38,937 nt of DNA from Anaerolineales bacterium Chloro_02. GTDB lineage: Bacteria > Chloroflexota > Anaerolineae > Anaerolineales > Anaerolineaceae. This document shows, piece after piece, positions 16,059-23,290 of this stretch (its first letter is position 1; each line of letters starts with the position of its first letter). The notes beneath the pieces are model-generated. The model was not told where the DNA came from and ran no database searches. It saw nothing but the letters and a program-made list of their open reading frames with translations. The DNA lies in contig LUZV01000032.1 in assembly GCA_001603765.1 (NCBI GenBank), forward strand, positions 1 to 38,937, written 5' to 3'. The position numbers were made by a program, and so were the translations under genes.

Positions 16059-17026
16059 ATGACGCGACCATGAGCGGGCTCTGGCTGGAAGATCGGAAAT
16101 TGAGCTTCCGCCGCGATCTGCCTTTGCCGAAGTTGGAGGGGGATGAGGTCCTGATCAAGGTCATAATGGCTGGGGTTTGCTCAACTGATTTAGAAATGGT
16201 GAAAGGATATTATCCTTTTAAGGGCGTTCCAGGGCACGAATTCGTTGGCAGAGTCATAGAAAGCAGCGGACATCCGGAACTCCTTGGCAAACGGGTAACA
16301 GGCGATATTAACATAAGCTGCGGAGAGTGTGAACGCTGCCTGAACCAGGAGCCAAGCCAATGCATGCGGCGAAGGACGCTTGGAATCTTTGATTACCCGG
16401 GTGTTTTTGCGGAGTTCTGCAAACTGCCAGCAAAGAATCTGACCGTTGTCCCTGATTCGGTTTCGGATGTGGTGGCGGTTTTTGCTGAGCCAACAGCCGC
16501 GGCGCTGCGAATTTTGGACCAGGTGAAGGTGAGACCGAGCGACCGGGTGATTGTGGTCGGCGCGGGCAGGCTGGGCTTGCTGATCGCGCAGGTATTGAAA
16601 AACACCTGTTGTGACTTAAAAGTGGTGGTTCGCAGACCTGAACCCGCGGTAATTTTGGCAGCCCTGGGCATTAATGCGGTCTATCCTGATGAAGTACACG
16701 GTGAGTTGGCGGATATTGTCATTGAGGCGACCGGCTCACCAGAGGGATTTGACCTTTCGCGCTCTTTAACAAGGGCAAGGGGAACATTGGTCTTAAAATC
16801 AACGTTTGCGGGGGATGTCCGCATTAACCTGTCAAAACTTGTCGTGGACGAAATTTCTTTGATCGGGTCGCGCTGCGGGAATATAGCAGCAGGATTGCGA
16901 GCCCTTTCTGGCGGAATGGTTCAGGTAGGGGAAATGATCGATTCAGTCTTTTCTCTTGAGCAGGGCTTTGAGGCAATCACACGCGCTGGAGAACCTGGCG
17001 TATTGAAGGTTCTGGTTAAACCATGA
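16055..17026 (+). CDS. Zinc-dependent alcohol dehydrogenase-like oxidoreductase (MDR superfamily)
   Basis: A 323-residue medium-chain dehydrogenase/reductase. Catalytic-zinc ligands are C42 (AGVCSTD) and H61-E62 (PGHEFVGRV); the structural-zinc lobe has C89, C92, C95 and C103 (C-x2-C-x2-C-x7-C). The NAD(P)-binding Rossmann fold starts at VIVVGAGRLGLLIAQVL. It is slightly shorter than typical zinc ADHs (around 340 to 350). Substrate is unknown; polyol/threonine dehydrogenase-like alcohols are possible. It overlaps the mutL stop by 4 nt (ATGA), so it is co-translated with a repair gene to which it has no obvious functional link. It ends 45 nt before tRNA-Pro. Confidence 0.9.
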   Translation: MNDATMSGLWLEDRKLSFRRDLPLPKLEGDEVLIKVIMAGVCSTDLEMVKGYYPFKGVPGHEFVGRVIESSGHPELLGKRVTGDINISCGECERCLNQEPSQCMRRRTLGIFDYPGVFAEFCKLPAKNLTVVPDSVSDVVAVFAEPTAAALRILDQVKVRPSDRVIVVGAGRLGLLIAQVLKNTCCDLKVVVRRPEPAVILAALGINAVYPDEVHGELADIVIEATGSPEGFDLSRSLTRARGTLVLKSTFAGDVRINLSKLVVDEISLIGSRCGNIAAGLRALSGGMVQVGEMIDSVFSLEQGFEAITRAGEPGVLKVLVKP

Positions 17027-17071
17027 AATTCCACTCGCATCGACGGCTGATTGTGCTATAATGATGCCTCA

Positions 17072-17146
17072 CGGGGCGTGGCTCAGCCCGGATAGAGCGC
17101 ACGGTTCGGGACCGTGAGGTCGGCAGTTCAAATCTGCTCGCCCCGA
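17072..17146 (+). tRNA. tRNA-Pro (anticodon CGG)
   Basis: A full cloverleaf can be drawn. The acceptor stem is CGGGGCG with CGCCCCG. The D stem is GCTC/GAGC. The anticodon stem is CACGG/CCGTG around loop TTCGGGA, giving anticodon CGG. The T arm is GGCAG/CTGCT around TTCAAAT, with discriminator A. First base C is the usual tRNA-Pro identity. The 3' CCA is not encoded (CAAA follows). The integrase gene begins 186 bp downstream, so this gene is the likely phage attachment target. Confidence 0.95.
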
Positions 17147-17150
17147 CAAA
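17101..17150 (+). other. Presumed attL region in the 3' half of tRNA-Pro
   Basis: Tyrosine integrases commonly recombine at the anticodon or T-loop half of a tRNA gene, and the phage carries an identical segment that restores it. The integrase gene directly downstream, and an unbroken phage gene block after it, place the left junction here. The exact core cannot be defined because the matching attR lies outside the window. Confidence 0.55.
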
Positions 17151-17239
17151 AAACCTCTCAACGAGGAAAATCTGAGGAAAAACAACCTCGGATAGCAAGG
17201 ATAAGCTGCAACGGACATCACGGATTAGCAGCAGAAAGG

Positions 17240-17269
17240 CACCAGTTTATAAAAAAAACTGGTGTTTTT
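17240..17269 (+). terminator. Rho-independent terminator between tRNA-Pro and the integrase
   Basis: A 9-bp perfect stem (CACCAGTTT with AAACTGGTG) around a 7-nt A/T loop, followed by five T. It would stop tRNA transcription before the integrase gene. As it lies to the right of the presumed attL core, it may be phage DNA that supplies a terminator to the tRNA. Confidence 0.85.
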
Positions 17270-17280
17270 ATTATTCCAAA

Positions 17281-17310
17281 CCAAACCATGCGTTACCCAA
17301 ACCACCGTTA
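17281..17310 (+). repeat. Short tandem near-repeat upstream of the integrase
   Basis: CCAAACCATGCGTTA (17281 to 17295) is followed by CCAAACCACCGTTA (17297 to 17310). A second pair, GAGGAAAA, occurs at 17163 and 17174, 11 bp apart. Such repeats next to an attachment site could be integrase arm sites or operators; this is only a suggestion. Confidence 0.35.
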
Positions 17311-17331
17311 GCTGTTTAGGAGGCAGCAAGG

Positions 17332-18255
17332 ATGAAAAACGTTACCCTTTCTCAAGCTCTCGAAGGATATATCCTCTTTATGGAGCCAAAGCTTTCTACA
17401 TGCACACTCCGTGACTATTTCAACACTTTTCGCAAATTTCAAGCTTACTTGGGTCATGACCCATTGCTCGATGAGATTGATGTTGAAGATATTGCAGGAT
17501 TTATGGGTCAATATCAGCATCTCAAGAAGAAAACCTTACTCAACTACCATGTCGGGCTCTCCGCTCTGTGGACCTGGGCATTTCAGCAAGAAATTGTTGA
17601 TAAAAAGGTCCCTCAAAGTTATCAACCCCCGAAACCGGATGAAATTGCTATCTTGCCATATTCTGAAACAGATATTAAAGCGATGTTGGCCAGCTGCCAA
17701 AAGAGAAAACCGTATTCACTCTCTGGTCAACGTGAGACAGCAACGGACTTTCCAGAAGGTTTGCGATTGAAAACAAGTGTGCTTCTGTTGCTTGACACTG
17801 GGATCCGTGCAAGCGAGTTCTGTAACCTGAAATATAAGGATATCGATTTGCAAAATAAACATATCATCGTAATGGGAAAAGGAAGAAAGGAACGTCAGAT
17901 ACCCATCTCCAGTAGAACAGCGCAGGCTGTTTGGACGTATTTTTCAAGCAAGCCTGACATGACAATCAACACACCTGCTTTCGCGACAGCCAACGGCACT
18001 TCGATTCTGCGAGACAACCTTCTCAAATCTATCTATAGACTGGGAGAAAGGGCAGGGGTCCAGGACCCTACCATCCACCGCTTCCGCCATACTTTTGCAA
18101 TCAACTTCCTGCGTAATGGTGGCGACATTTACACGCTGCAATGGATCCTTGGCCATTCTACGTTGGATATGGTCAAACGCTACCTGGCCATCGCTCAAGT
18201 CGACGTGCAAGCCGCCCACCGCCGAGCCAGCCCGGTGCTAAACTGGGGGCTATAG
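17332..18255 (+). CDS. Tyrosine-family site-specific integrase
   Basis: A 307-residue tyrosine recombinase. An N-terminal SAM-like core-binding domain (residues ~5 to 90) precedes the catalytic domain. All catalytic residues are visible: R159 (TGIRASE), K183 (GKGRKERQIP), H249 and R252 (IHRFRHTF), H275 (LGHSTLDM) and nucleophile Y284 (KRYL). The start ATG has a perfect AGGAGG 8 nt upstream. It lies 186 bp from tRNA-Pro, which it presumably uses as attB, and is convergent with the late operon. There is no extra N-terminal arm-binding domain of obvious lambda type, so it resembles short XerC/D-like integrases. Confidence 0.95.
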   Translation: MKNVTLSQALEGYILFMEPKLSTCTLRDYFNTFRKFQAYLGHDPLLDEIDVEDIAGFMGQYQHLKKKTLLNYHVGLSALWTWAFQQEIVDKKVPQSYQPPKPDEIAILPYSETDIKAMLASCQKRKPYSLSGQRETATDFPEGLRLKTSVLLLLDTGIRASEFCNLKYKDIDLQNKHIIVMGKGRKERQIPISSRTAQAVWTYFSSKPDMTINTPAFATANGTSILRDNLLKSIYRLGERAGVQDPTIHRFRHTFAINFLRNGGDIYTLQWILGHSTLDMVKRYLAIAQVDVQAAHRRASPVLNWGL

Positions 18256-18263
18256 CCCCCAGT
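18242..18263. terminator. Perfect 22-bp palindrome overlapping the integrase stop
   Basis: The sequence from 18242 to 18263 is a perfect inverted repeat (half-site ACTGGGGGCTA) containing the integrase TAG. RNA from either strand would form a strong GC-rich stem. On the plus strand it is followed a few bases later by TTTT, so it may serve as an integrase terminator; on the minus strand there is no T-run. Confidence 0.5.
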
Positions 18264-18439
18264 CCCAATTTTGCCCTCGCGTACGCGTGATTTCCGCATT
18301 CGCAGTAACTACGCGCAATGTAGAGATTTGACCGCCCCTTCCCCTTTGGCGCGGCGCACGGCGATAAGGCGTGCGATCCCATTCATGCCAGCGACGACTA
18401 TCAGCAGGTGATCAGCGACATGCAGGCAGATTGGGCAGC
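18264..18439. other. Non-coding gap between convergent integrase and late operon
   Basis: No supported gene. It contains the palindrome CGCGTACGCG at 18278 and a hairpin CGCACG/CGTGCG at 18355 to 18375, which could end transcription from either side. A plus-strand stretch open from about 18320 to 18538 has no start or ribosome binding site; it may be a gene remnant or chance. Confidence 0.5.
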
Positions 18440-18709
18440 TTATATCTCAGAAGAGCCTGCAGGCGCGGGATTTTCGGTTATGTACCAGAGCTCGCGATTT
18501 GGCACCAGCCTTATATATTCCAATCGCCAGCCTCGATAACCTTTGACGCGCCAGGGAAACATACTTGTAGAAACTGAGCTCATACCCTCATTCTCGCCCT
18601 TCCCTTCAGCCAGAATGTCAACCTCGCGGATTATTCCGTCTGCACCAATGTGATACCAGTGGTCAATTCGCTTCTTTGTACCGTCAGGCTGGGGTTCATA
18701 AAATTGCAT
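18440..18709 (-). CDS. Hypothetical phage protein at the end of the late operon
   Basis: An 89-residue product starting 14 nt after the endolysin stop, in the same direction, so probably co-transcribed. It begins MQFYEPQPDGTKKRIDHWYH and contains REVDILAEGKGENEG. It has no signal peptide or transmembrane segment. I do not recognise the family. Position suggests an accessory or lysis-associated role, but nothing in the sequence shows this. Confidence 0.6.
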   Translation of the reverse strand: MQFYEPQPDGTKKRIDHWYHIGADGIIREVDILAEGKGENEGMSSVSTSMFPWRVKGYRGWRLEYIRLVPNRELWYITENPAPAGSSEI

Positions 18710-18723
18710 TGGATCTCTGATTG

Positions 18724-20136
18724 TTATGGTAGCCTCCGGTAATACCCGAACCGGATAATCGGTTTCGTATACTTGTCCCGCAGCCGCTCAATGCTGCCTG
18801 ACCACGGATCGGCAATGATAATATCTCCGCCAGAATAGCCAATCGCCAGAACCCAGTGCATTTCAATTAGCGGTGTTGCATCGTCAAAGTCTACGTACAA
18901 GATCGGCAATATGCCAGCCTGCAGCTTTTCGATGATCTGCGTGTCTGTTGGCGAGTAGACGAACGGCTCAAATATCATATCGGGATACAACCGTTCCAGA
19001 CTCGCCCACAAAAACAGGTTGCCGTCCAGATAGCCGTCGTTGTCGGTCAGCCAGCGGTTGAGTGAGTACGGATTAGTCGCGTGCCCGTGATGGTTGCAGA
19101 CCATTGACACCGCAGTCATCAGGCAGCCATGAGCTTCGATAGTTGATTTCGTCCCAAGTGCAAAATCTTTCCAGCGCGGGTCCCGTTGGCTGAATATCCC
19201 GCCCCAGAACACACTGCTCAAATTGACAATCGGCGGAGTGATAACGTCCTGCCGTGTAAGCCAAGTGCTGTCGCTCCACCCGCCTTTGTTATGCCTGTAC
19301 CAGCCATTGAGCGTTTCGTTCACCTCAACGATAGTGCCGTAAAGCATTGTAGGGGCTGACACTGGATAACTCAAGCCCGCGCCCGATCTTACCCGCAGTC
19401 CTGCGGTTGCCGTAACCCGCGCCTCGAATAGCGCCTCATCAATCGGGACGGGTTCTGGTTCCGGCTCTGGTTGTACTTCATCAAGCCCAAAGTAAGCCAA
19501 TAATTCGGCTTCTGTTCCATTCCAGCGATTAGTGTCTACGTAATAACTCTTTACGCCCACTGCGCCGCCGTTTCCGCGCTCGCCGGTCTGATGGATCAGC
19601 CACTTGCTGACCCCTTTAGGCAATAAGGGTGGCGGTGTTTTCTCCGGCGTATACTGAGGCGAGGGCAAGGCGGTTAGATAATTTGCAAGCCACCAATCTA
19701 CCGCCGGTAATCTGCTTACGTCCACGTAAGTATTAATCCACAATGCTCGTGAATAAACAATCGGGTATCGCCCTGTCTTGAGTTTGAGATATTCTAAGCA
19801 TTCCAGCAGGCAGGCTGTTATCCGTGTTTTACCAACGCCCTGATCCAGCTCCATGTCCATTACAAGACGGTCATGTTGAGTTGGCTTGACGATGTTCAAA
19901 AAGTTATCCATCTGGCGTTGTGCGTCTTCTGCCGGATAGACCACGTGATATGCCATGCGCGGGTGTCCTGCCAATGCCGTCCAAGACTGGTCAAATGTCG
20001 GGTCTTTGTAGCCCCAGCTGATACCAGCCCGAACCGCCACAAATGATGTGTTAGCTCGCATTTTTGCAAAGTCAGGCGGTGCGCCCTCTGCTGTGTACTG
20101 GTACTTTGAGATGTCAATGCCGAATGGGTATGCCAT
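18724..20136 (-). CDS. Three-domain endolysin: GH25 muramidase, SH3b, C39-like peptidase
   Basis: A 470-residue cell-wall hydrolase. Residues ~1 to 215 form a GH25 muramidase: GIDISKYQ with D8 and the catalytic D94-x-E96 (VMDMELD). A short PEPEPEPVP linker follows. An SH3b-like domain spans ~235 to 295 (GLRVRSGAGLSYPV, then GWYRHNKGGWSDSTWL). Residues ~312 to 470 resemble C39_2 cysteine peptidases, with C338 (EAHGCLMTAVSM), H427 (MHWVLAIGY) and D443 (IADPW). It should cut both glycan and peptide bonds of peptidoglycan at lysis. It lacks a signal peptide, so it needs a holin or similar. Its ATG overlaps the fibre gene stop (TAATG). Confidence 0.88.
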   Translation of the reverse strand: MAYPFGIDISKYQYTAEGAPPDFAKMRANTSFVAVRAGISWGYKDPTFDQSWTALAGHPRMAYHVVYPAEDAQRQMDNFLNIVKPTQHDRLVMDMELDQGVGKTRITACLLECLEYLKLKTGRYPIVYSRALWINTYVDVSRLPAVDWWLANYLTALPSPQYTPEKTPPPLLPKGVSKWLIHQTGERGNGGAVGVKSYYVDTNRWNGTEAELLAYFGLDEVQPEPEPEPVPIDEALFEARVTATAGLRVRSGAGLSYPVSAPTMLYGTIVEVNETLNGWYRHNKGGWSDSTWLTRQDVITPPIVNLSSVFWGGIFSQRDPRWKDFALGTKSTIEAHGCLMTAVSMVCNHHGHATNPYSLNRWLTDNDGYLDGNLFLWASLERLYPDMIFEPFVYSPTDTQIIEKLQAGILPILYVDFDDATPLIEMHWVLAIGYSGGDIIIADPWSGSIERLRDKYTKPIIRFGYYRRLP

Positions 20137-20936
20137 TATTCTCCTAATCTGTAAATCGACAAATAGTTATTGTTCTTATTGGCAAAATAACTATCCAAAG
20201 ACCCACCAGAATATTGTCGTCCGCACAGTTCTACATAGTCGTTTACTGCCAGAGGAATAATTCCAAAGGCGTTCAGCGTGCATGTGCCTGACGCAAACGC
20301 CTCTAATCTCTGCTGGGCAAAATAATCTGTGCCGTTCAGTCTGAGCAGCAGGTCTCGATTGCCTGTTGCGTTCGCTGCAAATGTCAGCGTGCCATTGACC
20401 ATATACATGCCCGCTTTTTTGCAAGTAATGCGAGTGTTATTCGTTACGTTGTCATGGTGGTTATGCGTGTCCCATTCCTCTTGGTTGAGAGGCAACGCAT
20501 ATATTGTTCCTGAGGTTGCGTAAGAAAACGCCGTAGCGTCTCGGTAAGCTCTTGCAGCATAACGAGTGTGTAGGCTGTCTACATATGCTTTTCTAACCGC
20601 CTGATTGTCAGTCGTTGGGTCTGCGTTCGGTAGGTTGGGAATTGCACCAAAGGTCTTTTCACCAATTATTGTCTGGCTACCTGATGTCTGCACAAAATTT
20701 GAGCTATCAAGATTGTCCAACTTGTCAGCGTCTGCTGCTTTTGCAGTTTTTCCAAGATACCGCTCATCCCCTCTATCGTTTGTCAGATACTGAGGATGGT
20801 CATCGTCAGCCAACCCGTCCAGTAAACCGTGATCAGTTACTCCACCACCACCGCCTGCTGGTTTTTCAAGTGTCAGCAGGTACGCTATTTGTTGCTGGAG
20901 AGTTTTTATCTTTTGCGCTATTTCCAACTCAAACAT
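20136..20936 (-). CDS. Tail fibre / receptor-binding protein with C1q-like tip
   Basis: 266 residues. A short N-terminal coiled coil (ELEIAQKIKTLQQQIAYLLTLE) is followed by a poly-Gly hinge and the DHGLLDGLADDDHPQYL segment that recurs in many phage fibres, then DERYLGKTAKAADADKLDNL, also fibre-like. The C-terminal ~130 residues (from about YALPLNQEEWDTHNHHD, through TCKKAGMYMVNGTLTF and RDLLLRLNG) resemble a trimeric C1q/TNF-like jelly roll, a common receptor-binding tip. It overlaps the preceding hub gene by 8 nt. It is expected at the distal tail end. Confidence 0.75.
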   Translation of the reverse strand: MFELEIAQKIKTLQQQIAYLLTLEKPAGGGGGVTDHGLLDGLADDDHPQYLTNDRGDERYLGKTAKAADADKLDNLDSSNFVQTSGSQTIIGEKTFGAIPNLPNADPTTDNQAVRKAYVDSLHTRYAARAYRDATAFSYATSGTIYALPLNQEEWDTHNHHDNVTNNTRITCKKAGMYMVNGTLTFAANATGNRDLLLRLNGTDYFAQQRLEAFASGTCTLNAFGIIPLAVNDYVELCGRQYSGGSLDSYFANKNNNYLSIYRLGE

Positions 20937-22023
20937 CTGCCCACCTCTTTAGCTCTATGTAGGTCGTCTCTTGACCTGCCTCATCCAAGGACACACTGAC
21001 ACTTTTCACCTGCATTTTATAGACCTCGTTGTTGAAGGGGTTTATTGCGCTGACCAGGTCGCCCAGGTCATAGTGGACCCCATATTTACTGGCTTCTGTT
21101 TGCAGCACCGTGAAGAAGAATTCCTTTGAAATCTGGTTTTCAGCGAGCTTGGCTTGACCGCGGTTGATCAACCCTGCTTCTGTCTCAACATCGGTCGCGC
21201 CGAGAAATGCCTCATAGTTGTCGGTTTCTGAAAAATCATCCGACTGGACGATCACGATTTCCCGCTCTTCTTCCTCGCCTTTCCCACCAACAATGACCGA
21301 AGTCAGACGCGATGATCGGCGCTCCCGATATCGCGGGTTTGCCATATTGCCACGCTGCAAGGAAAACACTACATCCGCTGATCTGTCGATGCCCAGCTGG
21401 TTGTCATACCAGCGAAATTCGTAAGCAGCTGCTCCAGTTTTGACCAGATCAAAATCACCGCCCCCGCTTTCAGCAAGTTTTTGCAGTGTTTCAAGCAGGT
21501 TCTGCCAGGCGCAAAACCAGTCCATTACTTTACCAGTGGCATGATTTGTTTCAACCGATAAGCCTGGAATCACGCCGTCCAATTCCCGACCATTTGCGAC
21601 CGTTGCCGAGGGTCCAGCGTTATACTCCACCAATGTTTTTGCGATTGTCTCTGCCGGCTTATTGGTGAAGGCGGTCCTGTTGGCCATATTGGCCGTATAA
21701 CCGGAAACCCGCCACGCAAGCATCACCATGATTCCATTGGCGGTAAGAGAAGCGCGAGGAGCCACGTCCTGCTGGATCCAGTCAATATCCTGGTAAAACC
21801 CGCTGAATTCTTTCCTCCAGGCGTGCCCCTTTGGCCGGCGATATACCTCGATAAGCCAATTTTCTGCAATGGCTGAAAGGATCGGATGATTACCGCGGAT
21901 CTCCGTCACCAGAATGCCTGGGGCGTTGACTGTGCTTGAGTAAGTCAAACTGATAGGGTCAGTGATTACTGCCTGCAGCACACCGTCTTTATCTGAGAGG
22001 TTAATGCGGTAATCTGATCTCAT
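20929..22023 (-). CDS. Siphovirus Gp37-like tail/baseplate protein (ReqiPepy6 Gp37 family)
   Basis: A 364-residue tail protein resembling the siphovirus Gp37-like family (PF14594), associated with the tail hub. Family-like features are the N-terminal beta-rich start, WRKEFSGFYQDIDW, the middle region LLETLQKLAESGGGDFDL, and a C-terminal beta domain with KYGVHYDLGDLVSAINPFNNEVYKM. No catalytic peptidase motif is evident. It lies downstream of the collar proteins and overlaps both neighbours (ATGA with the upstream gene). It probably caps the tail tip and connects fibres. Confidence 0.72.
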   Translation of the reverse strand: MRSDYRINLSDKDGVLQAVITDPISLTYSSTVNAPGILVTEIRGNHPILSAIAENWLIEVYRRPKGHAWRKEFSGFYQDIDWIQQDVAPRASLTANGIMVMLAWRVSGYTANMANRTAFTNKPAETIAKTLVEYNAGPSATVANGRELDGVIPGLSVETNHATGKVMDWFCAWQNLLETLQKLAESGGGDFDLVKTGAAAYEFRWYDNQLGIDRSADVVFSLQRGNMANPRYRERRSSRLTSVIVGGKGEEEEREIVIVQSDDFSETDNYEAFLGATDVETEAGLINRGQAKLAENQISKEFFFTVLQTEASKYGVHYDLGDLVSAINPFNNEVYKMQVKSVSVSLDEAGQETTYIELKRWADV

Positions 22024-22436
22024 AGTTTCACGATGTAGATAGCGTACTTATGCGGAGGTAAGGCATCTGCAATGCCTGTATCAGGATCTGTCAGGTCGTG
22101 CTCATGAGAATCGTTTTCTGCAAGCGTAAACGTACCGGTGTGATTATGACCTCGCGCCATTGTTACTGCAGGAGTGCCAATGGATTTCAATCGTGTTGCG
22201 CTGACCGAACTGTACGTCACAGTTGGGGATGTTCCGTGCGGGTGTGCTCCACCGCTTTGCACCGCGCCAGCTTCATGCTCATGCTCGCTTTCAAACGCGG
22301 TCCCGACGGTTCCTCCGATTGTGTCACCACTTTTATAGCCTTTCGGGATAAAACCGCGTGCGTCTGTCAATTCAGCCCAATCATCGGGGATTGCGCCAGA
22401 TGTCCATAGTAAAACCGTGCCAGTAGGGAAGTTCAT
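22020..22436 (-). CDS. Phage collar-domain / HxH tail protein, single unit
   Basis: 138 residues, with the tail-collar-like opening PTGTVLLWTSGAIPDDWAEL (a pattern of Pro-x-Gly, a hydrophobic strand, then Pro-x-x-Trp), a glycine/histidine-rich body with SEHEHEA, AHPHG, RGHNH and SHEHDL, and the ending ALPPHKYAIYIVKL. HxH motifs in phage fibres often coordinate iron or zinc along a trimer axis. The same unit occurs twice in the upstream gene, so it arose by duplication. It overlaps the next gene as ATGA. Confidence 0.7.
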   Translation of the reverse strand: MNFPTGTVLLWTSGAIPDDWAELTDARGFIPKGYKSGDTIGGTVGTAFESEHEHEAGAVQSGGAHPHGTSPTVTYSSVSATRLKSIGTPAVTMARGHNHTGTFTLAENDSHEHDLTDPDTGIADALPPHKYAIYIVKL

Positions 22437-23290
22437 CAGATTATCCTCATCCAGAATTGAAGCACGATATATGGCGGCAAGCTGCTCTCGCTTGATGTGT
22501 CCGCCACATCGTGCTCATGTCCACCGCCAGAAGCCGATACTGCGCCAGTTTTCGTGTGATAGTGTTCTGCGACACCTGCAACTTCGCCGCTGGTGGATCT
22601 GTTCGTATCACCAACAGTGTTAGTCGTCAGGTCTACGGTATGGATGTGCTCCCCATCGGTAGATGTGCCATTGCTGTTGGTATGTTCATGCTCCGCATCA
22701 CCGCCGGTTTCGTTGCCATCGTTTCCGCCGGAATAAACGAAATAATCCTGCATGTCGTAAGTGCCATTATCCCCATCACAAACCGCCCAGTCACTATCGA
22801 GCGCGGTGAGTGTGTTCTGCATGACGATTGCACCAAGCGGAGCTTCTCGGGCAGTGACAGACTTGATCCAGCGCAGCCGGCGATATGGCGGTAAGTTCGA
22901 GGCTGGATCGGTGTCGTTTAGTGTGTGTCCGTGCCCACCAGCGGTGGACTCGTTCGAACCGGTTGCGGAATGCTCGTGAATCGGCGCGAAATTGGTTTGG
23001 GCGAAGTTGTAAACGTTGCTGTCGCCGCCTGAGCTTGATGTTTGTGATGCCTGGATGGCATGATTGTTGTGCCCTGCCACCGGCTCTGCATCGGGGTTTG
23101 TGTGAAAATGGGTCAACGCCCCTCTGGCAGTAACCAAATCCGCTGCATCATTGCCCATCACAAAATAACCATCAAGGGCTGTTTCAAAGGTAAAGCCAGC
23201 AGGAGCTGAAGCACCACCCCAGAGCAACAACGCTCCTGCGGGTATTTGGTAACCTTCGTCTGTTCCGGCGTAAGTGATGTATCGCATCAT
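22436..23290 (-). CDS. Phage collar-domain / HxH tail protein, two tandem units
   Basis: 284 residues made of two consecutive units, ~16 to 140 and ~150 to 284. Each starts with a strand and Gly-x-hydrophobic segment (IPAGALLLWGGASAPAGF; APLGAIVMQNTLTALDSDW), has several HxH motifs (THFHT, IHEHS, GHGHT; EHEHT, EHIHT, EHYHT, GHEHD) and ends with LPPY plus a hydrophobic strand. The organisation suggests a trimeric metal-stabilised spike or fibre at the tail tip. It shares one base with the gene downstream. Confidence 0.72.
   Translation of the reverse strand: MMRYITYAGTDEGYQIPAGALLLWGGASAPAGFTFETALDGYFVMGNDAADLVTARGALTHFHTNPDAEPVAGHNNHAIQASQTSSSGGDSNVYNFAQTNFAPIHEHSATGSNESTAGGHGHTLNDTDPASNLPPYRRLRWIKSVTAREAPLGAIVMQNTLTALDSDWAVCDGDNGTYDMQDYFVYSGGNDGNETGGDAEHEHTNSNGTSTDGEHIHTVDLTTNTVGDTNRSTSGEVAGVAEHYHTKTGAVSASGGGHEHDVADTSSESSLPPYIVLQFWMRII

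Noticed and set aside
18371..18577. Plus-strand 68-codon ORF after the integrase
   Set aside because: It has no ribosome binding site, overlaps the minus-strand small gene and shows no protein-like pattern.
22020..23290. CRISPR-like or simple tandem DNA repeat
   Set aside because: The similarity is at the protein-unit level (HxH motifs), with no regular repeat-spacer structure. No CRISPR array was seen anywhere in the window.
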